Below are positions 6,865-7,286 of a stretch of 7,286 nt of DNA, one piece after another. The stretch comes from Candidatus Fermentibacterota bacterium (lineage in GTDB: Bacteria; Fermentibacterota; Fermentibacteria; Fermentibacterales; Fermentibacteraceae). The stretch covers positions 1 through 7,286 of the forward strand of contig JAAYTY010000115.1 in assembly GCA_012523605.1 (NCBI GenBank), written 5' to 3'. The stretch's first letter is position 1. Every line of letters begins with the position of its first letter. The translations under genes were made by a program, and so were the position numbers. Under the pieces are notes generated by a model that was not told where the DNA came from, searched no databases, and worked only from the letters and a program-made list of their open reading frames with translations.

Positions 6865-7201
6865 GAAGCTCATAAGCCTCCACGATCTGGACATCATGAT
6901 ACTGGATCTCGGCAGGACCGACATCCTGCAGCAGGAGGTGAGGCTCGGGCTCTCTCCGGACATGGCGCTGACCGAGCTGACGACGATGAGGGAGCAGCTC
7001 GCATCGACCATCCGGAAGCGATGGATGTCGCTGTACGCACAGATCACCGCAAGGTACGACAACGCAGTCGTCCCCGTGATCATGCAGCGCTGCAGCGGAT
7101 GCTTCACTCGGCTCCCGACCGCCGTATCATCCGCCGACGACCGCAACGAGCAGGTGCGAACCTGCCCGACCTGCGGACGGATCATCTACTGGGCGGATTG
7201 A
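6848..7201 (+). CDS. Short C4-type zinc-ribbon protein (zf-RING_7-like)
   Basis: A 117-residue protein with an N-terminal helical half (about 1-75, coiled-coil-like heptads LEKLISLHDLDIMILDLG and LTELTTMREQLASTIRKRW) and a C-terminal C4 zinc ribbon: C82 and C85 (QRCSGCFTRLP), then C106 and C109 (CPTCGRIIYW). The ending CPxCxRIxYW is typical of the zf-RING_7/DUF164 family, whose members usually carry a much longer coiled coil before the ribbon and total about 230-250 residues. This one is therefore a short form. The biochemical role is not settled; nucleic-acid or protein contact is possible. The ATG at 6848 has AGGAA 9 nt upstream (6834-6838) and overlaps the EIIA stop by 17 nt, so the two are probably translated together. 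guaB follows after 26 bp. Confidence 0.85.
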   Translation: MNQDLEKLISLHDLDIMILDLGRTDILQQEVRLGLSPDMALTELTTMREQLASTIRKRWMSLYAQITARYDNAVVPVIMQRCSGCFTRLPTAVSSADDRNEQVRTCPTCGRIIYWAD

Positions 7202-7227
7202 CCACGGGGCATCCTGCGGAGGGCTTC

Positions 7228-7286
7228 ATGGACCCGGCGAACTGGACCGAATGCTACACCTTCGACGACGTCCTGCTCCTGCCGGG
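7228..7286 (+). CDS. guaB: IMP dehydrogenase, N-terminal fragment (runs off window)
   Basis: Only the first 19 codons are present. YTFDDVLLLP at residues 10-19 is the conserved N-terminal hallmark of IMP dehydrogenase, which oxidises IMP to XMP with NAD+ in guanine nucleotide synthesis. GGAGGG (7218-7223) lies 4 nt before the ATG at 7228, which supports the start. The catalytic Cys loop and CBS domains are outside the window. The gene sits 26 bp after the zinc-ribbon gene on the same strand with no terminator between them, so it is likely co-transcribed. Confidence 0.87.
   Translation, partial: MDPANWTECYTFDDVLLLP

Overview
The window comes from a GC-rich bacterial chromosome and holds eight genes, two of them cut by the window ends. 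It has two divergent transcription units that part at a 93-bp gap (6316-6408). The genes are housekeeping or regulatory, packed with short gaps or overlaps, and TTG starts occur. The style (GC-rich, free use of AGG for Arg, few recognisable accessory genes) would suit an uncultured candidate-phylum bacterium, perhaps of the Fibrobacterota/Fermentibacteria/Eisenbacteria type. That placement is a weak guess, since no marker gene in the window fixes it.

Leftward unit (minus strand, 6315 down to 1). It opens with a large soluble PAS/GAF sensor histidine kinase (6315-3775). QueA follows 11 bp later (3763-2732), then a membrane protein that looks like a divergent RDD-family protein with a TPR-like tail (2719-1685). 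Next are Tgt, the tRNA-guanine transglycosylase (1688-564, TTG start overlapping the previous stop), and the N-terminal half of an iron-sulfur RumA/TrmA-type uracil-5 methyltransferase (570 to beyond base 1). Tgt inserts preQ1 into tRNA at position 34 and QueA converts it to epoxyqueuosine, so they are consecutive steps of queuosine synthesis. The methyltransferase is a further RNA-modification enzyme. Four of the five junctions or overlaps are 12 bp or less, so co-transcription and partial translational coupling are likely.

Rightward unit (plus strand, 6409 to 7286 and beyond). A good sigma70-like promoter (6353-6380) and a strong Shine-Dalgarno precede a stand-alone PTS EIIA domain of the fructose/nitrogen type with a TTG start. 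It overlaps a short C4 zinc-ribbon protein of the zf-RING_7 type, followed by the first 19 codons of guaB (IMP dehydrogenase).

Main points of interest: a G9 tract in codons 8-10 of the kinase, where adding one G would join the kinase to an alternative upstream start; loss of the usual HxMHxE motif in QueA; a basic residue in place of the acidic one next to the kinase phospho-acceptor His; the RDD/TPR-like protein wedged between queA and tgt; and a zinc-ribbon protein with a shortened coiled coil next to a PTS regulator. I found no CRISPR array, tRNA, rRNA, insertion sequence or phage gene.
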